NCBI RefSeq assembly: GCF_025917315.1
Contig: NZ_CP080627.1
Span: 3,410,001 to 3,474,000, forward strand
From: Halomonas qaidamensis
GTDB taxonomy: Bacteria > Pseudomonadota > Gammaproteobacteria > Pseudomonadales > Halomonadaceae
DNA length: 64,000 bases
Reading direction: 5' to 3'
The notes below the pieces were generated by a model that was not told where the DNA came from, made no database searches, and worked only from the letters and a program-made list of their open reading frames with translations. The translations under genes were made by a program, and so were the position numbers. Positions within the stretch are counted from its first letter, which is position 1, and every line of letters starts with the position of its first letter. This document shows, piece after piece, positions 26,332 through 36,768 of the stretch.

Positions 26332-26921
26332 TCACCCAGCAGGGTAATACTGGCAGGCTGCAGGGCTAACTGTTCACGGTGTTGCGCCAGCGGCCTATCG
26401 GCGAGCGCCGTGAGTAGTATTTGTAACGGGTCGCCATGACTAACCACTAGCACTGTTTCGCCTTCACAACGGCGTTCTAGCTCATTAATCACTACGCACA
26501 TCCTTGCAGCCACCTTGCTAACTGGCTCCACCTGGTGCTGTTGATGCTCAGCATCCTGGGCGTCTAGCGCCCATACATCAGGATAATAGCGATCCGCTTG
26601 GCCATCGAACTCACCGAAGTAGCGTTCACGCAGACGCTCCTCTTTTTCCAGCGTTAAATCAAACACACTGGCGACTCTTTCAGCAGTTTGTGTGGTTCGC
26701 AGAAAGTCCGAGTGCAACACCTTGGTAGGCGTCGGCCACCGCCACTGCTGAGCAACAGCCAATAGTTGCTTTTCCCCCAAAGGTGACAAGCCAAAATCGT
26801 ATAGACCACGCTCAGGTGAACTAATAATGAGCCCCCGTTCATTCGCTTGGCTGTGACCATGACGCATCAAAAGATAACGGTTTCGCCAAAAGCAAAGTGG
26901 CTTAGAAGATTCTGCCGACAT
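26328..26921 (-). CDS. Histidine phosphatase family protein
   Basis: 197-residue phosphoglycerate-mutase-like phosphatase. The catalytic motif LMRHGHSQANERG is near residue 18, a second Arg is in LRTTQTAERV, and the late His is in VVSHGDPLQILL. The substrate cannot be told; members act on small phosphorylated metabolites. AAGGGAAA precedes the ATG. It is convergent with ridA, and its 5' region faces the host-attachment gene. Confidence 0.88.
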   Translation of the reverse strand: MSAESSKPLCFWRNRYLLMRHGHSQANERGLIISSPERGLYDFGLSPLGEKQLLAVAQQWRWPTPTKVLHSDFLRTTQTAERVASVFDLTLEKEERLRERYFGEFDGQADRYYPDVWALDAQDAEHQQHQVEPVSKVAARMCVVINELERRCEGETVLVVSHGDPLQILLTALADRPLAQHREQLALQPASITLLGD

Positions 26922-27023
26922 TTTTTCCCTTATTAATTTTTTCCCTGAATCATGGATGTTTGACCAAATGCCAAACGCTTGCCATGGTTAGAGAGTAACT
27001 AACGACAAGGAGGACGTACGACG

Positions 27024-27455
27024 ATGACCACCTATATTGTGGTAGCTGACGCCGCTCGTGCACGCATTTTTACTCGTGATGCATTACAACTTGCTGAACA
27101 TGAAAGCCTTGTACACGCAGCAGGCAGGCTGCATGAAGGCGACTTAATTACTGACCGCCGCGGTGCCGATGTCCATGAATCCACGTCAACGTCGTCGCGC
27201 TCATCAGGAGAGGAAGGCACTGCCTCACACCATGAAAATGAGCTGTTTGCCAAGGAAGTTGCCAAGCGCTTATATGGGGCACGGGTCGACAACAGCATGG
27301 AAAAACTCATCATGGTTGCGCCGCCTAAATTTCTTGGTTTGCTGCGTGAAAAACTCGATAACACCACCCAAAAGCTGGTCATTCATACGCTTTCAAAGGA
27401 TTTGAGCAAAGCCTCTCTTGCCGATATTCAACATGCCGTAAGCGACTTACGCTAA
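27024..27455 (+). CDS. Host attachment family protein (release-factor-like fold)
   Basis: 143-residue protein of the family named for Agrobacterium/Rhizobium attachment to host cells, related to archaeo-eukaryotic release-factor-like domains. Typical features are TYIVVADAARARIF at the N-terminus, ITDRRGADVHES in the middle, and FAKEVAKRLY with LIMVAPPKFLGLLRE later. The attachment role is established in few organisms and should not be assumed in a free-living halophile. A strong AAGGAGG precedes the ATG. Monocistronic in this window. Confidence 0.85.
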   Translation: MTTYIVVADAARARIFTRDALQLAEHESLVHAAGRLHEGDLITDRRGADVHESTSTSSRSSGEEGTASHHENELFAKEVAKRLYGARVDNSMEKLIMVAPPKFLGLLREKLDNTTQKLVIHTLSKDLSKASLADIQHAVSDLR

Positions 27456-27513
27456 CGTTTTCACCGTCACTCGTTCTTTTTCTGAATAGGATGCTTTTCA
27501 ACTAAATTTCAGC

Positions 27514-27540
27514 TAAAGAAGTGGTCGCTCTTGCCGATAT
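27514..27540 (+). promoter_or_regulatory. Sigma-28 promoter of the tandem chemoreceptor genes
   Basis: TAAA (27514-27517), a spacer of exactly 15 bp, then GCCGATAT (27533-27540), one base from the flagellar consensus TAAA-N15-GCCGATAA. The predicted transcript starts near 27547, which excludes ATG 27541 as the start codon and supports ATG 27574. Confidence 0.82.
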
Positions 27541-27573
27541 ATGCTTATTCCTATATCGATTTTGAGAGCGACC

Positions 27574-29445
27574 ATGTTTTCCTCCCTACGCGCCCGCATT
27601 TTATTAGCCGCCCTGACCGCTATTGTGCTAGCTCTGATTATTAACGGCATCGCTAGCTACACCACTATAAAATTCCATAACACTCAGCAAGTAAGCAGAA
27701 ACCTCAATGCTGTTGTCGATGGTAACACCCAAGCAATTAATGAGTGGTTTAACGCCCGTTATACAATGCTGGCTAGCATGGAAGATGCGGCAAGCAGTAG
27801 CGACCCTCTTGTCGCTCTGCGCCAGCTGGCTAGCTCTGGCAACTTTTTAACCTCTTATCTGGCCTATCCTTCCACATCTGACGCGGTTTTCTCTGACGGC
27901 TGGCAACCACCTAGTGATTACGACCCACGCCAACGGCCGTGGTACGAGGCTGCTGCAAAAGCACAAGACACCATTATCACAGCCCCTTATGTGGACGCTC
28001 AAACCGGTGGATTAGTCGTTACCTTTGCTCGCCCTTTTTATCGTAATGGTCAGCTCGCTGCTGTCATTGGTGCTGATATTACAATAGAAGACGTTATTGA
28101 AATTGTCGCCAGCATTGCCCCGACACCTTCAAGCTTTGGCTTTTTGACGACGGAGGATGGCACGCTTGTAGCGCATCCTGACGCTCAACTAACGCTTGAG
28201 CCCTCTTCAGTATTGAGCAGCGATCTTACCAACGACAGTCTGGCTCAGATTATCCAAGCCGAAGAGCCCCAAGCGCTTGAACTACAAGACAGTGCCAAGC
28301 TGCTAATGGGAAGTACCGTTGGCGGCAGCAGTGGCTGGCAGCTGGTGGTAGCGCTTGATGAATACGAAGCGACCGCTGGTCTGCGTGCCATCGCGACAAC
28401 CTCGATCATTACCCTGCTCGTCGTCGCCGCCATTACCGCAGTGGTATTTAGCCTACTACTTTCCCTACTGCTTCGCCGCTTGCTAGGCGTGCGTAATGCA
28501 ATGGATAACATTGCTTCCGGAGAAGGTGATTTAACCCAGCGCCTGCCGGAAGAAGGCAACGATGAAGTGACCCAAATTGCCAGCGCTTTCAACAGCTTTG
28601 TTGGCAAAATGGAAGCCGTATTGATTGATGTACGCACAAGCAGTGAAGCTGTTCACCATGCGGCTAATGAAATTGCCATGGGCGGTCAGGATTTATCGCG
28701 CCGCACCGATAACGCTGCGTCTAGCCTGCAGCAAACGTCTGCATCGGTTGAGCAAATCACCAGCACGGTTCAGCACACCGCTGCCTCTGCGCAGGAAGCC
28801 AACCAACTTTCCAATGAGGCGTCAAACGTCGCGAAAGAAGGTGGTCAAGTGGTGGCAAATGTCGTTACCACGATGGAAGACATTACCCATGCTTCCGATA
28901 AAATTGGCGACATCGTCACATTAATGAACAGCATTTCGTTTCAAACCAACCTGCTGGCACTTAACGCTTCGGTAGAAGCTGCCCGAGCAGGTGAACATGG
29001 CCGAGGTTTTGCAGTCGTTGCTGATGAAGTACGTAAGCTAGCAGGGCGCAGTAGCGAAGCAGCCAATGATATCCAAAAACTGATTGAGGATTCGCAAACC
29101 AAAGTCAATAAAGGCACCTCGCTGGTGCGCAACGCAGGTGCAACGATGCAGGATATCGTGGCCCATATTACCCGCGTGACGGAGGTACTTGCCGAAATTA
29201 ACGCGGCCACCAGCGAGCAGAGCGATGGCATTAACCAAGTCAACATTGCGGTTGCTGAGCTTGACCGTATGACCCAAGAAAACGCTGCAATGGTGGAAGA
29301 GTCCACGACCGCTGCCGAACAGCTAAAAGAGCAAGCTGAGCATCTCTCGGGGACGATCAGCAGCTTTAAGCTGTCGCATGCCACTACACCGGCTCTCCAG
29401 GTGCCCTATCAAGCGTCTGCCAGCCAACATCGCCATATTGCCTAA
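27574..29445 (+). CDS. Methyl-accepting chemotaxis protein (dCache type), first of a pair
   Basis: Transmembrane chemoreceptor of 623 residues. It has an N-terminal membrane helix (about 8-30), a periplasmic dCache sensing domain (contains [12 protein letters not shown] and [11 protein letters not shown]), a second membrane helix (about 275-300), HAMP ([22 protein letters not shown]) and the cytoplasmic signalling hairpin ([23 protein letters not shown]). There is no CheR-binding pentapeptide at the C-terminus. The ligand is unknown, though [12 protein letters not shown] Cache domains often bind amino or organic acids. The start at 27574 is chosen because the upstream ATG lies at the transcription start. 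Ten bases separate it from the next receptor. Confidence 0.93.
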   Translation: MFSSLRARILLAALTAIVLALIINGIASYTTIKFHNTQQVSRNLNAVVDGNTQAINEWFNARYTMLASMEDAASSSDPLVALRQLASSGNFLTSYLAYPSTSDAVFSDGWQPPSDYDPRQRPWYEAAAKAQDTIITAPYVDAQTGGLVVTFARPFYRNGQLAAVIGADITIEDVIEIVASIAPTPSSFGFLTTEDGTLVAHPDAQLTLEPSSVLSSDLTNDSLAQIIQAEEPQALELQDSAKLLMGSTVGGSSGWQLVVALDEYEATAGLRAIATTSIITLLVVAAITAVVFSLLLSLLLRRLLGVRNAMDNIASGEGDLTQRLPEEGNDEVTQIASAFNSFVGKMEAVLIDVRTSSEAVHHAANEIAMGGQDLSRRTDNAASSLQQTSASVEQITSTVQHTAASAQEANQLSNEASNVAKEGGQVVANVVTTMEDITHASDKIGDIVTLMNSISFQTNLLALNASVEAARAGEHGRGFAVVADEVRKLAGRSSEAANDIQKLIEDSQTKVNKGTSLVRNAGATMQDIVAHITRVTEVLAEINAATSEQSDGINQVNIAVAELDRMTQENAAMVEESTTAAEQLKEQAEHLSGTISSFKLSHATTPALQVPYQASASQHRHIA

Positions 29446-29455
29446 GGAATATGCT

Positions 29456-31570
29456 ATGCATTTTCGCTCGTTACGCTCTTTTGTCGTGGCACTGGCAGGC
29501 CCCTGCCTGCTAGCCATTGTGGCTGCACTGGTGGTGTATAACCTGATCGCCGCCACTCATACCCAGCAAACCGTGGATGAGCATACCAGTGAACTCATGA
29601 ACAGCGCGCTGGATGCCCGCTTAAATGCGATTGCCGATGCCGAGGGACGACGCATTCAACGCGAGCTGGATAAAGCGATGACGCTAGCCAAGCAGCTCGC
29701 CACGACCAACGCGTTAATGGGCGTAGAAGACGCAGAAGGCCAGCGTGCGCTGTACTTAAGCCGCCGACAGCTCTCCAACTTAGTACGGCAAACAGTTGCT
29801 GATAACCCTGAACTTTTGGATGCCTATATTGGCTGGGAACCCAATGCCTTTGGAGACGACGCACGCTACGCGGGTGACGAGCGCTACGGTCATGACGGCA
29901 GCGGCCGCTTTATGCCCTGGTGGTACCGCACGGAAGAGGGTGAGTTAGCCATACTCCCGTTAGGTGACGACATGGAAAGCGAGACGCGTCTGGCCAGCGG
30001 CGTGCGTGAAGGAGAGTACTACCTGTGTCCGCGTGAAACCTTGACCGCCTGTATTATTGACCCGGCAGCGTACGACTTTGGCGGCGAGACCCAGCTAGTC
30101 ACCTCGTTCAACGCACCGATCTTGGTGGATGGCGAATTTCGCGGAATCGCAGGGGTTGATTTAGCGCTTAACTTTATTCAAACCCTGTTAAGCGATGCTA
30201 ATCAAGCGCTTTACAATGGCGCAGGACGGATGACACTAGTGGCAGGGCGTGGCGGTTTAGTTGCCGATACCGCTAACCAGGACTCCCTGGGGGCACACGC
30301 TAGCGACTCCCTAAATGCCACTCTGTTGGCAGGTATTGAACAAGCCGCTACTCAGGGGAGTCTCCACAGCAGCATGGCGGACGGTATGCTTCAGCGCTAT
30401 CAGCCAATTACCCTTGGCGACACTGATCAGCCCTGGGTGCTGGTACTACAGCTGCCTGAATCAGTGGTATTGGCCGAGCTAAACGCCTTGCAAGATGTGC
30501 TCAGTGAACAGCGTCAACAAAACACCCTGGGCATGACACTGGTGGGGCTGCTGTTGGCAGCCATTGGTGTTGCCGCACTGTGGTGGATTGGTGGACGCAT
30601 CGCACGTCCCCTTAAGCGCTTGGCTAATCGTATGGAAGAGATCGCTACGGGACATGGCGACCTGACCCAACGTTTGCCGGTTCATGGCCGCGATGAAAGT
30701 GCAGCTGTAGCAACACAGTTCAATGCCTTCGCAGAGAAAATCCAAGCCATTTTGCTGGATGTCCGACGCAGCAGCGAAGCAGTCAACCACGCGGCCAATG
30801 AGATTACCCAAGGGGGGCACGACCTTTCACGGCGTACCGAACAGGCCGCCGCCAGCCTGCAACAGACATCTTCTGCCATGGAAGAGATCAGCAGTACCGT
30901 TGGTCACACCACCCACGCTTCTCAGGAGGCCAGCGGGCTCTCACAAACCGCCTCTGAATTAGCAGCCCGAACAGATAGTGCATTTGAGCAGGTGGTCGCT
31001 ACGATGACCGATATTCGCACTAATTCTGATGAAATTCAGAGTATTGTCAGCGTTATTGATGGCATCGCTTTCCAAACCAATCTGCTAGCGCTAAACGCCT
31101 CTGTAGAAGCAGCTCGTGCTGGGGAGCATGGCCGTGGGTTTGCCGTCGTGGCGGATGAAGTCAGGCAACTGGCCTCTCGCAGCAGCGATGCCGCCAAAGA
31201 CATCCGTCAACGCATCAATGCCTCGGCAGGTAAGGTAGAAAGCGGCACTCAAATGGTGCGCGATGCAGAAGCAGCGATGCATGAGTTAGCCCAAAGCGTA
31301 ACGCGAGTGACCCAAATGCTTGGCGATATCAGCACGGCAGCGAGGGAACAAAATGATGGCATCAGCCAGGTAAGCATTGCCGTCACCGACCTTGATCAGA
31401 TGACTCAGCAAAATGCGGCCCTGGTGGAAGAGTCCACCACTGCTGCCGAACAGCTAAAAGATCAGGCTGAGCGGCTCGATGCACTGGTAGGCGGCTTCAT
31501 ACTCGAAACGAATAGTAGTCGCCAGGATCAACCCACCCTGCCTGCGCCAACGCCTGCTCGACAGTACTAA
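29456..31570 (+). CDS. Methyl-accepting chemotaxis protein (dCache type), second of a pair
   Basis: Chemoreceptor of 704 residues. It has a membrane helix near 12-32, a large periplasmic double-Cache domain ([34 protein letters not shown]), a second membrane helix near 355-380, HAMP ([20 protein letters not shown]) and the signalling domain ([18 protein letters not shown]). The cytoplasmic halves of this and the previous receptor are closely similar while the sensing domains differ, so the pair looks like a duplication with sensor divergence. Start at 29456 has AAGGA upstream, overlapping the stop of the first receptor. Probably co-transcribed from the sigma-28 promoter. Confidence 0.93.
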   Translation: MHFRSLRSFVVALAGPCLLAIVAALVVYNLIAATHTQQTVDEHTSELMNSALDARLNAIADAEGRRIQRELDKAMTLAKQLATTNALMGVEDAEGQRALYLSRRQLSNLVRQTVADNPELLDAYIGWEPNAFGDDARYAGDERYGHDGSGRFMPWWYRTEEGELAILPLGDDMESETRLASGVREGEYYLCPRETLTACIIDPAAYDFGGETQLVTSFNAPILVDGEFRGIAGVDLALNFIQTLLSDANQALYNGAGRMTLVAGRGGLVADTANQDSLGAHASDSLNATLLAGIEQAATQGSLHSSMADGMLQRYQPITLGDTDQPWVLVLQLPESVVLAELNALQDVLSEQRQQNTLGMTLVGLLLAAIGVAALWWIGGRIARPLKRLANRMEEIATGHGDLTQRLPVHGRDESAAVATQFNAFAEKIQAILLDVRRSSEAVNHAANEITQGGHDLSRRTEQAAASLQQTSSAMEEISSTVGHTTHASQEASGLSQTASELAARTDSAFEQVVATMTDIRTNSDEIQSIVSVIDGIAFQTNLLALNASVEAARAGEHGRGFAVVADEVRQLASRSSDAAKDIRQRINASAGKVESGTQMVRDAEAAMHELAQSVTRVTQMLGDISTAAREQNDGISQVSIAVTDLDQMTQQNAALVEESTTAAEQLKDQAERLDALVGGFILETNSSRQDQPTLPAPTPARQY

Positions 31571-31640
31571 TCAACCCCAACGAGGGATAGTAAAACAGAT
31601 CCATTAGGCCACGTTGATATTAAGCGGTATAACACCTGGC

Positions 31641-32567
31641 CTAGGGGATCGGCGGTAAAGGGATGTCATCACTGCGCTTGGCACCCGCCGTCATCTCACG
31701 GCAAAGCCGCAAGAACTCGCGCACGCCGGTGGTGAGATACTTGTGACGGTGCCAAATAAAGGTGAACTGACGTTTTAAGTCTAACTCCGGTGTTGGCAGC
31801 GGCACTAAGCTGCCACGCCGGAAAGCATCACGCAGCGCGAGCCTGGAAACGCAGCCAATGCCCAGGCCCGACTCTACCGCCCGCTTAATGCCCTCGGTAT
31901 GTTCAAGCTCCAGCAGGGTATTAAACCGGCTACGCCGATGCCGCGCGGCATGCTCAAGGGTCATGCGAGTGCCAGACCCCTCCTCGCGCATTATCCAATC
32001 TTCTCGCAGCAGTTGTTCCAACTCCAAGTGTTCACGCCCTGCCAACGGATGGCGCGGTGAGCAAAACACACACAGCTCATCCTCTACCCAGGGCTGGCTG
32101 ATAATCATATCGTCGTCGCACTGGCCTTCAATCAACCCTAAATCAAGCGAGTGCTGGCGCACACTCTCAATAATGTGGCGCGTATTACGCACCGCTAAGC
32201 GCACCCGACTACCGGGATAGCGCTGCATAAAATCACTAATCAATAAAGTCGCTAAATAATTACCTATAGTCAGCGTTGCCCCCACCTCCAACGCGCCCAC
32301 CCCTTGCTGGCCTCGCAACAACTCTTCCACTTCTTCCGCCCTATCCAGCAAGGCAACCGCTTTAGGCAACAGCTGAAAGCCCAACGCATTGAGTTTTAGA
32401 CGCTTGCCAATGCGGTCAAGCAGTTGGCAGTCAAATTGACGCTCAAGCTCCGCCAGCGCTGTGCTGGTGGCAGATTGAGACATAGCAAGGGCACGCGCCG
32501 CCTGAGAAACACTTTCGTGTTGGGCGACGGCTACAAAGACTTCTAACTGGCGCAAGGTGTAATGCAT
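31641..32567 (-). CDS. finR: LysR family regulator, FinR-like
   Basis: 308-residue LysR regulator: an N-terminal winged HTH (YTLRQLEVFVAVAQHESVS, then ALAMSQSATSTALAELE) and a periplasmic-binding-protein-like effector domain. It is transcribed divergently from fpr, the arrangement of finR-fpr in Pseudomonas putida, where FinR activates fpr under superoxide stress. The name rests on that context; sequence alone supports LysR of the CysB-related type. The 184-bp intergenic region contains a 9-bp inverted repeat. Confidence 0.85.
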   Translation of the reverse strand: MHYTLRQLEVFVAVAQHESVSQAARALAMSQSATSTALAELERQFDCQLLDRIGKRLKLNALGFQLLPKAVALLDRAEEVEELLRGQQGVGALEVGATLTIGNYLATLLISDFMQRYPGSRVRLAVRNTRHIIESVRQHSLDLGLIEGQCDDDMIISQPWVEDELCVFCSPRHPLAGREHLELEQLLREDWIMREEGSGTRMTLEHAARHRRSRFNTLLELEHTEGIKRAVESGLGIGCVSRLALRDAFRRGSLVPLPTPELDLKRQFTFIWHRHKYLTTGVREFLRLCREMTAGAKRSDDIPLPPIP

Positions 32568-32613
32568 AGCAGCGACCTATCTTGATTCGGCATTTATATC
32601 TATTTTTTAGATA

Positions 32614-32649
32614 AGGGTTATCAGTATAATTTGCTTAACAGATAACCCT
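32614..32649. promoter_or_regulatory. Inverted repeat between finR and fpr
   Basis: AGGGTTATC (32614-32622) and GATAACCCT (32641-32649) with an 18-bp spacer lie in the A+T-rich divergent region. This is a plausible binding site for the LysR regulator. No experimental operator is assumed. Confidence 0.5.
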
Positions 32650-32751
32650 CTCTTTATTTATAATCATAGACAACATATTTAGCCATTTTTTATACTTTTT
32701 TAGAATATGGCAGACGAGGCTTACGCCACTCTGCCCATTGGAGGAGTCAGC

Positions 32752-33528
32752 ATGAGCAAGTTTGCCTTGGAAGAAGTTCTCAGCGTTCACCACTGGAACG
32801 ACACTCTGTTCAGCTTTCGCACTACCCGTGAACGCAGTCTGCGCTTCAAAAACGGCCAGTTTGTTATGATCGGCTTGGAAGTCAACGGTAAACCGTTGAT
32901 GCGTGCTTACTCCATTGCCAGCCCCAATTACGAAGACCATCTAGAATTTTTCAGCATCAAAGTACCCGATGGCCCGCTTACCTCGCGCTTGCAGCATCTA
33001 AAAGTTGGCGACCAAATTATGGTCAGCCGTAAGCCTACCGGCACGCTGGTATGCGATGACCTGCTACCGGGCCGTAACCTTTATATGCTTTCCACCGGCA
33101 CAGGCCTCGCACCATTTATGAGTCTCATCCAAGACCCTGAAGTGTACGAGCGCTTTGAAAAAGTGGTGCTGATACATGGCGTGCGCGAAGTGTCTGAGCT
33201 GGCTTACGCCCACTTCATTACCAAAGAGTTACCTGCGCACGAATATCTGGGCGATGACATTGCCGAGAAACTGGTGTACTACCCCACGGTTACCCGTGAA
33301 GAGTTTCACACCATGGGGCGCCTGACCGACCACATTCGCAGCGGCAAGCTGTTTGAAGATACCGGTCTTCCGCCGATTGACCCACGCCAAGACCGCGCGA
33401 TGATTTGCGGTAGCCCCGCCATGCTCGACGACACTAGCGCACTGCTAGACGAGCTGGGCTTGAATATTTCCCCGCGCATGGGCGAGCCGGGCGACTACGT
33501 GATTGAGCGCGCCTTTGTTGAAAAGTAA
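32752..33528 (+). CDS. fpr: Ferredoxin-NADP+ reductase
   Basis: Flavoenzyme of 258 residues that passes electrons between NADPH and ferredoxin/flavodoxin, important for Fe-S cluster repair under oxidative stress. FAD-binding RAYSIASPNYE, the NADP-binding GTGLAPFMSLI and the terminal VIERAFVEK closely match pseudomonad Fpr. Start: ATG 32752 follows GGAGGA; the frame extends 15 codons upstream without support. Ends before a strong terminator. Confidence 0.96.
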   Translation: MSKFALEEVLSVHHWNDTLFSFRTTRERSLRFKNGQFVMIGLEVNGKPLMRAYSIASPNYEDHLEFFSIKVPDGPLTSRLQHLKVGDQIMVSRKPTGTLVCDDLLPGRNLYMLSTGTGLAPFMSLIQDPEVYERFEKVVLIHGVREVSELAYAHFITKELPAHEYLGDDIAEKLVYYPTVTREEFHTMGRLTDHIRSGKLFEDTGLPPIDPRQDRAMICGSPAMLDDTSALLDELGLNISPRMGEPGDYVIERAFVEK

Positions 33529-33580
33529 GCAGTAACAAGCAAGAAATTGGCGGCTAGGTAAGCGACCGCCAACTAATAAC

Positions 33581-33620
33581 AACGCCCCGCTAAACAACAC
33601 CATTTAGCGGGGCGTTTTGG
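33581..33620 (+). terminator. Terminator between fpr and glnK
   Basis: 14-bp perfect stem AACGCCCCGCTAAA (33581-33594) / TTTAGCGGGGCGTT (33603-33616) with an 8-nt loop and TTTT following. It may also serve the convergent glnK gene on the minus strand. Confidence 0.92.
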
Positions 33621-33648
33621 TAACGTTAGGCAGCTAGGCCTGTCGCGG

Positions 33649-34014
<366 letters not shown>

Positions 34015-34126
34015 TTATCAAAGGGTGGCGGGACACTGCTGTTAGCCAAGCCCGTTAGCGTTAAGCATACACCGCTACCGGCAGAGAATAAAAAATCAAC
34101 GCCATGGATTGTAAGAATACACTAAA

Positions 34127-34153
34127 ACAAAAAGGCCTCCCGATAGGGAGGCC
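34127..34153 (-). terminator. Intrinsic terminator of amtB
   Basis: GGCCTCCC (34134-34141) / GGGAGGCC (34146-34153) with a GATA loop. On the minus strand it is followed by TTTTTGTTTT. It sits 36 bp beyond the amtB stop. Confidence 0.9.
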
Positions 34154-34188
34154 GAAAGAACACGCCAGCTCACTTCATTAGCGCAGGC

Positions 34189-35436
34189 TTATTTCTTAAC
34201 GCTAAACTCAGGGTAGGCTTCAAGACCACACTCGGCGATATCGACACCTTCATACTCTTCTTCTTCGCTAACGCGAATTCCCATGATGGCTTTCAGTACC
34301 AGCCAGACCACAAGACTTGCCACGAATACCCAGCCAAAGATACCGACGATACCAATCAGCTGTGCACCGAAAGAAGCATCACCATTGGTCAGCGGCACTG
34401 CTAGTACACCCCAGATACCCACAACACCGTGTACCGAGATTGCACCCACTGGATCATCAAGTTTCAGCTTGTCCAACGTGACAATAGAGGCGACGACGAT
34501 CACACCACCCACAGCACCAATCACAGCAGCGCCCAGTGCAGAAGGAGACAGCGGATCAGCGGTAATCGCCACTAGACCTGCTAACGCGCCGTTCAGTGCC
34601 ATAGTAAGGTCAGCTTTACGGAACCACAGCTTGGCAAGAATCAGTGCCGCTAGAACGCCACCCGCAGCGGCTGCGTTGGTGTTCACAAATACTTGAGCAA
34701 CGTTGTTAGCAGAGCTGATATCAGACATTTTCAGCTCAGAGCCACCGTTGAAACCGAACCAGCCCATCCACAGAATGAAGGTACCCAGGGTCGCCAGCGG
34801 CATATTTGCGCCTGGAATCGCATGGATCGAGCCATCTTTACCGTACTTACCTTTACGTGGGCCAAGCACTAAGACACCAGCTAAGGCAGCGGCTGCACCA
34901 GCTAAGTGAACAATGCCGGAACCTGCATAGTCAGAGTAACCCACTTCAGACAACCAGCCGCCGCCCCATGTCCAGTAACCAGATACTGGGTAGATAAAGG
35001 CTGTCATCACCACGGCGAAGGCCAAGAATGCCCACAGTTTCATACGCTCGGCAACCGCACCCGACACAATCGACATGGCGGTTGCGACAAACACTACCTG
35101 GAAGAAAAAGTCAGAGCGCATGGAGTAATAAGGTGCATCGTCACCACCAGCCGTCACCGCATCAACGCTATTTTCAGTGCCAATCAGAAAGCCAAGGTTA
35201 GGTAAGAAGCCACCCGCGCTGCTGGAATACATGATGTAGTAACCCACCAGTAAGTACATGGTGCAGGCAATCGCAAACAGCGCGATATTTTTGGTCAAAA
35301 TCTCGGCGGTATTTTTTGAACGCACCAAACCCGCTTCAAGCATCGAGAAGCCAGCGGCCATCCACATTACGAGCACGCCGCAAATTAAGAAGTAAAACGT
35401 ATCGAGCGCATAGCTCAAATCAGCTAACTCATTCAT
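34189..35436 (-). CDS. amtB: Ammonium transporter
   Basis: Inner-membrane ammonium channel of 415 residues with eleven predicted helices. The twin pore histidines are in GIVHLAGAAAALAG and ISVHGVVGIWG, and the family segment GTFILWMGWFGFNGGS is present. There is no cleavable signal peptide obvious at the N-terminus (NELADLSYALDTFYFLICG). It lies 60 bp downstream of one PII gene and upstream of another, so both immediate neighbours could encode proteins that block the pore when nitrogen is plentiful. Confidence 0.96.
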   Translation of the reverse strand: MNELADLSYALDTFYFLICGVLVMWMAAGFSMLEAGLVRSKNTAEILTKNIALFAIACTMYLLVGYYIMYSSSAGGFLPNLGFLIGTENSVDAVTAGGDDAPYYSMRSDFFFQVVFVATAMSIVSGAVAERMKLWAFLAFAVVMTAFIYPVSGYWTWGGGWLSEVGYSDYAGSGIVHLAGAAAALAGVLVLGPRKGKYGKDGSIHAIPGANMPLATLGTFILWMGWFGFNGGSELKMSDISSANNVAQVFVNTNAAAAGGVLAALILAKLWFRKADLTMALNGALAGLVAITADPLSPSALGAAVIGAVGGVIVVASIVTLDKLKLDDPVGAISVHGVVGIWGVLAVPLTNGDASFGAQLIGIVGIFGWVFVASLVVWLVLKAIMGIRVSEEEEYEGVDIAECGLEAYPEFSVKK

Positions 35437-35495
35437 GAGGTGTTCCCCGTTGTACTAAGAGAAGTTATACGTAAAAACAGTCCGGAAAGTGTTGA

Positions 35496-35879
<384 letters not shown>

Positions 35880-35899
35880 TTAAGTACTTACCTCGTCAA

Positions 35900-35916
35900 T
35901 GCGCATACCGTGCCAC
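35900..35916 (-). promoter_or_regulatory. Sigma-54 promoter of glnK-amtB
   Basis: On the minus strand GTGGCACGGTATGCGCA: the -24 element TGGCACG is perfect, and the invariant GG and GC are 10 bp apart (the -12 element reads GCGCA instead of TTGCA). The predicted start of transcription is about 55 bp before the glnK ATG. Confidence 0.78.
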
Positions 35917-36011
35917 TCAATTTTTTTTGCTTAAAAGTCAGCAGGTTGTTTCACATAATTTAAAATTATCTAACGGGGGGTCAGGCATAGCAGCATTTGC
36001 CATTAGCTGCT

Positions 36012-36028
36012 TGCACCATAAAAGAACA
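36012..36028. promoter_or_regulatory. NtrC-like binding site upstream of glnK-amtB
   Basis: TGCACCATAAAAGAACA matches the NtrC consensus at 13 of 17 positions by hand count, with a perfect left half. It lies about 130 bp upstream of the predicted start, the same geometry as at the aap promoter. Confidence 0.55.
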
Positions 36029-36181
36029 TTAACAAAAGCGAGACGCTTCATTTCGATGCAGCAGACCAATTGCGAAAGGACTGAGTCTAAATTGCAAACG
36101 ACGCATGCGTATTGGCGACGGGTTGCGTATCCTTATTAATAAGCAGTGCACATTTATGCGTGGACATTTAAGGAGAGAGCG

Positions 36182-36538
36182 ATGGCGCCTCAAGATCGCA
36201 TTAGCCGTTTAGCCCAGCAAATCGGGGATCGTCTGCAAAACGCATCCCAAGCCCCAGAAGACATTCAAAAGGGCGTACAGCAGGTGGTACGCGGTGCCTT
36301 TGACCGGCTGGAACTGGTGTCACGGGAAGACTTTGATATTTTGATGGATGTACTACAGCGCACGCGCTCACGCGTTGAAGCGCTGGAGCGGCAGGTAGCC
36401 AGCCTTGAGGCAGCGGTGGAAGCCTCTACGTCTACAAGCAACACCCCTGTTGAAGCAGAAGCACCACCAGCACCCGTTCAACCACAAGGTACTAGTGCTA
36501 ACAGTACCGAGCCGCCTAAAACGGATACTACAAAGTAA
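36182..36538 (+). CDS. ubiK: Ubiquinone biosynthesis accessory factor UbiK
   Basis: 118-residue small protein (YqiC/BMFP family) that assists the aerobic ubiquinone-synthesis complex and binds lipids. The N-terminal part (RISRLAQQIGDRLQNA) and coiled-coil (RTRSRVEALERQVASLEAAVEA) fit the family; the tail is rich in Pro, Ala and Thr. Start: ATG 36182 follows AAGGAGAG; an upstream in-frame ATG at 36146 has no such signal. Monocistronic and convergent with the RND genes. Confidence 0.9.
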   Translation: MAPQDRISRLAQQIGDRLQNASQAPEDIQKGVQQVVRGAFDRLELVSREDFDILMDVLQRTRSRVEALERQVASLEAAVEASTSTSNTPVEAEAPPAPVQPQGTSANSTEPPKTDTTK

Positions 36539-36597
36539 GCAACATCCGTTTGCCAGCGGTGAGAGATACCAGCTGCTGGCTTCTTTATCTATTTAGC

Positions 36598-36638
36598 CAC
36601 CATCACCATCACTCACAGTCGAAATGATGGTGATGGTG
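36598..36638. terminator. Long hairpin between ubiK and the RND operon
   Basis: CACCATCACCATCA (36598-36611) and TGATGGTGATGGTG (36625-36638) form a perfect 14-bp stem with a 13-nt loop between convergent genes. There is no T-run, so it may act as an RNA-stabilising or Rho-dependent structure. The 130 bp between it and the RND stop show nothing else recognisable. Confidence 0.5.
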
Positions 36639-36768
36639 CGTCTATACGCCAATGTTGAGCACCAATAAAGGGCAGCCAAACGAAGCAGCCGCACATTGTT
36701 GCATCCAATCGTGAAGCAACTGCACCACGCTGCCCTCACCGTTTGGCGCCAGCGATTGATAAGGGCGC

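Noticed and set aside
27541..27573. ATG 27541 as start of the first chemoreceptor
   Set aside because: It lies immediately after the sigma-28 -10 box, upstream of the predicted transcription start; ATG 27574 gives a normal receptor N-terminus.
34189..35436. Sigma-54 promoter directly in front of amtB
   Set aside because: The 60-bp gap between the upstream PII gene and amtB has no GG-N10-GC element; amtB is read from the promoter in front of glnK.
36598..36638. Hexahistidine-tag-like vector contamination (CACCATCACCAT)
   Set aside because: The sequence is a hairpin arm lying between convergent native genes without any vector context.
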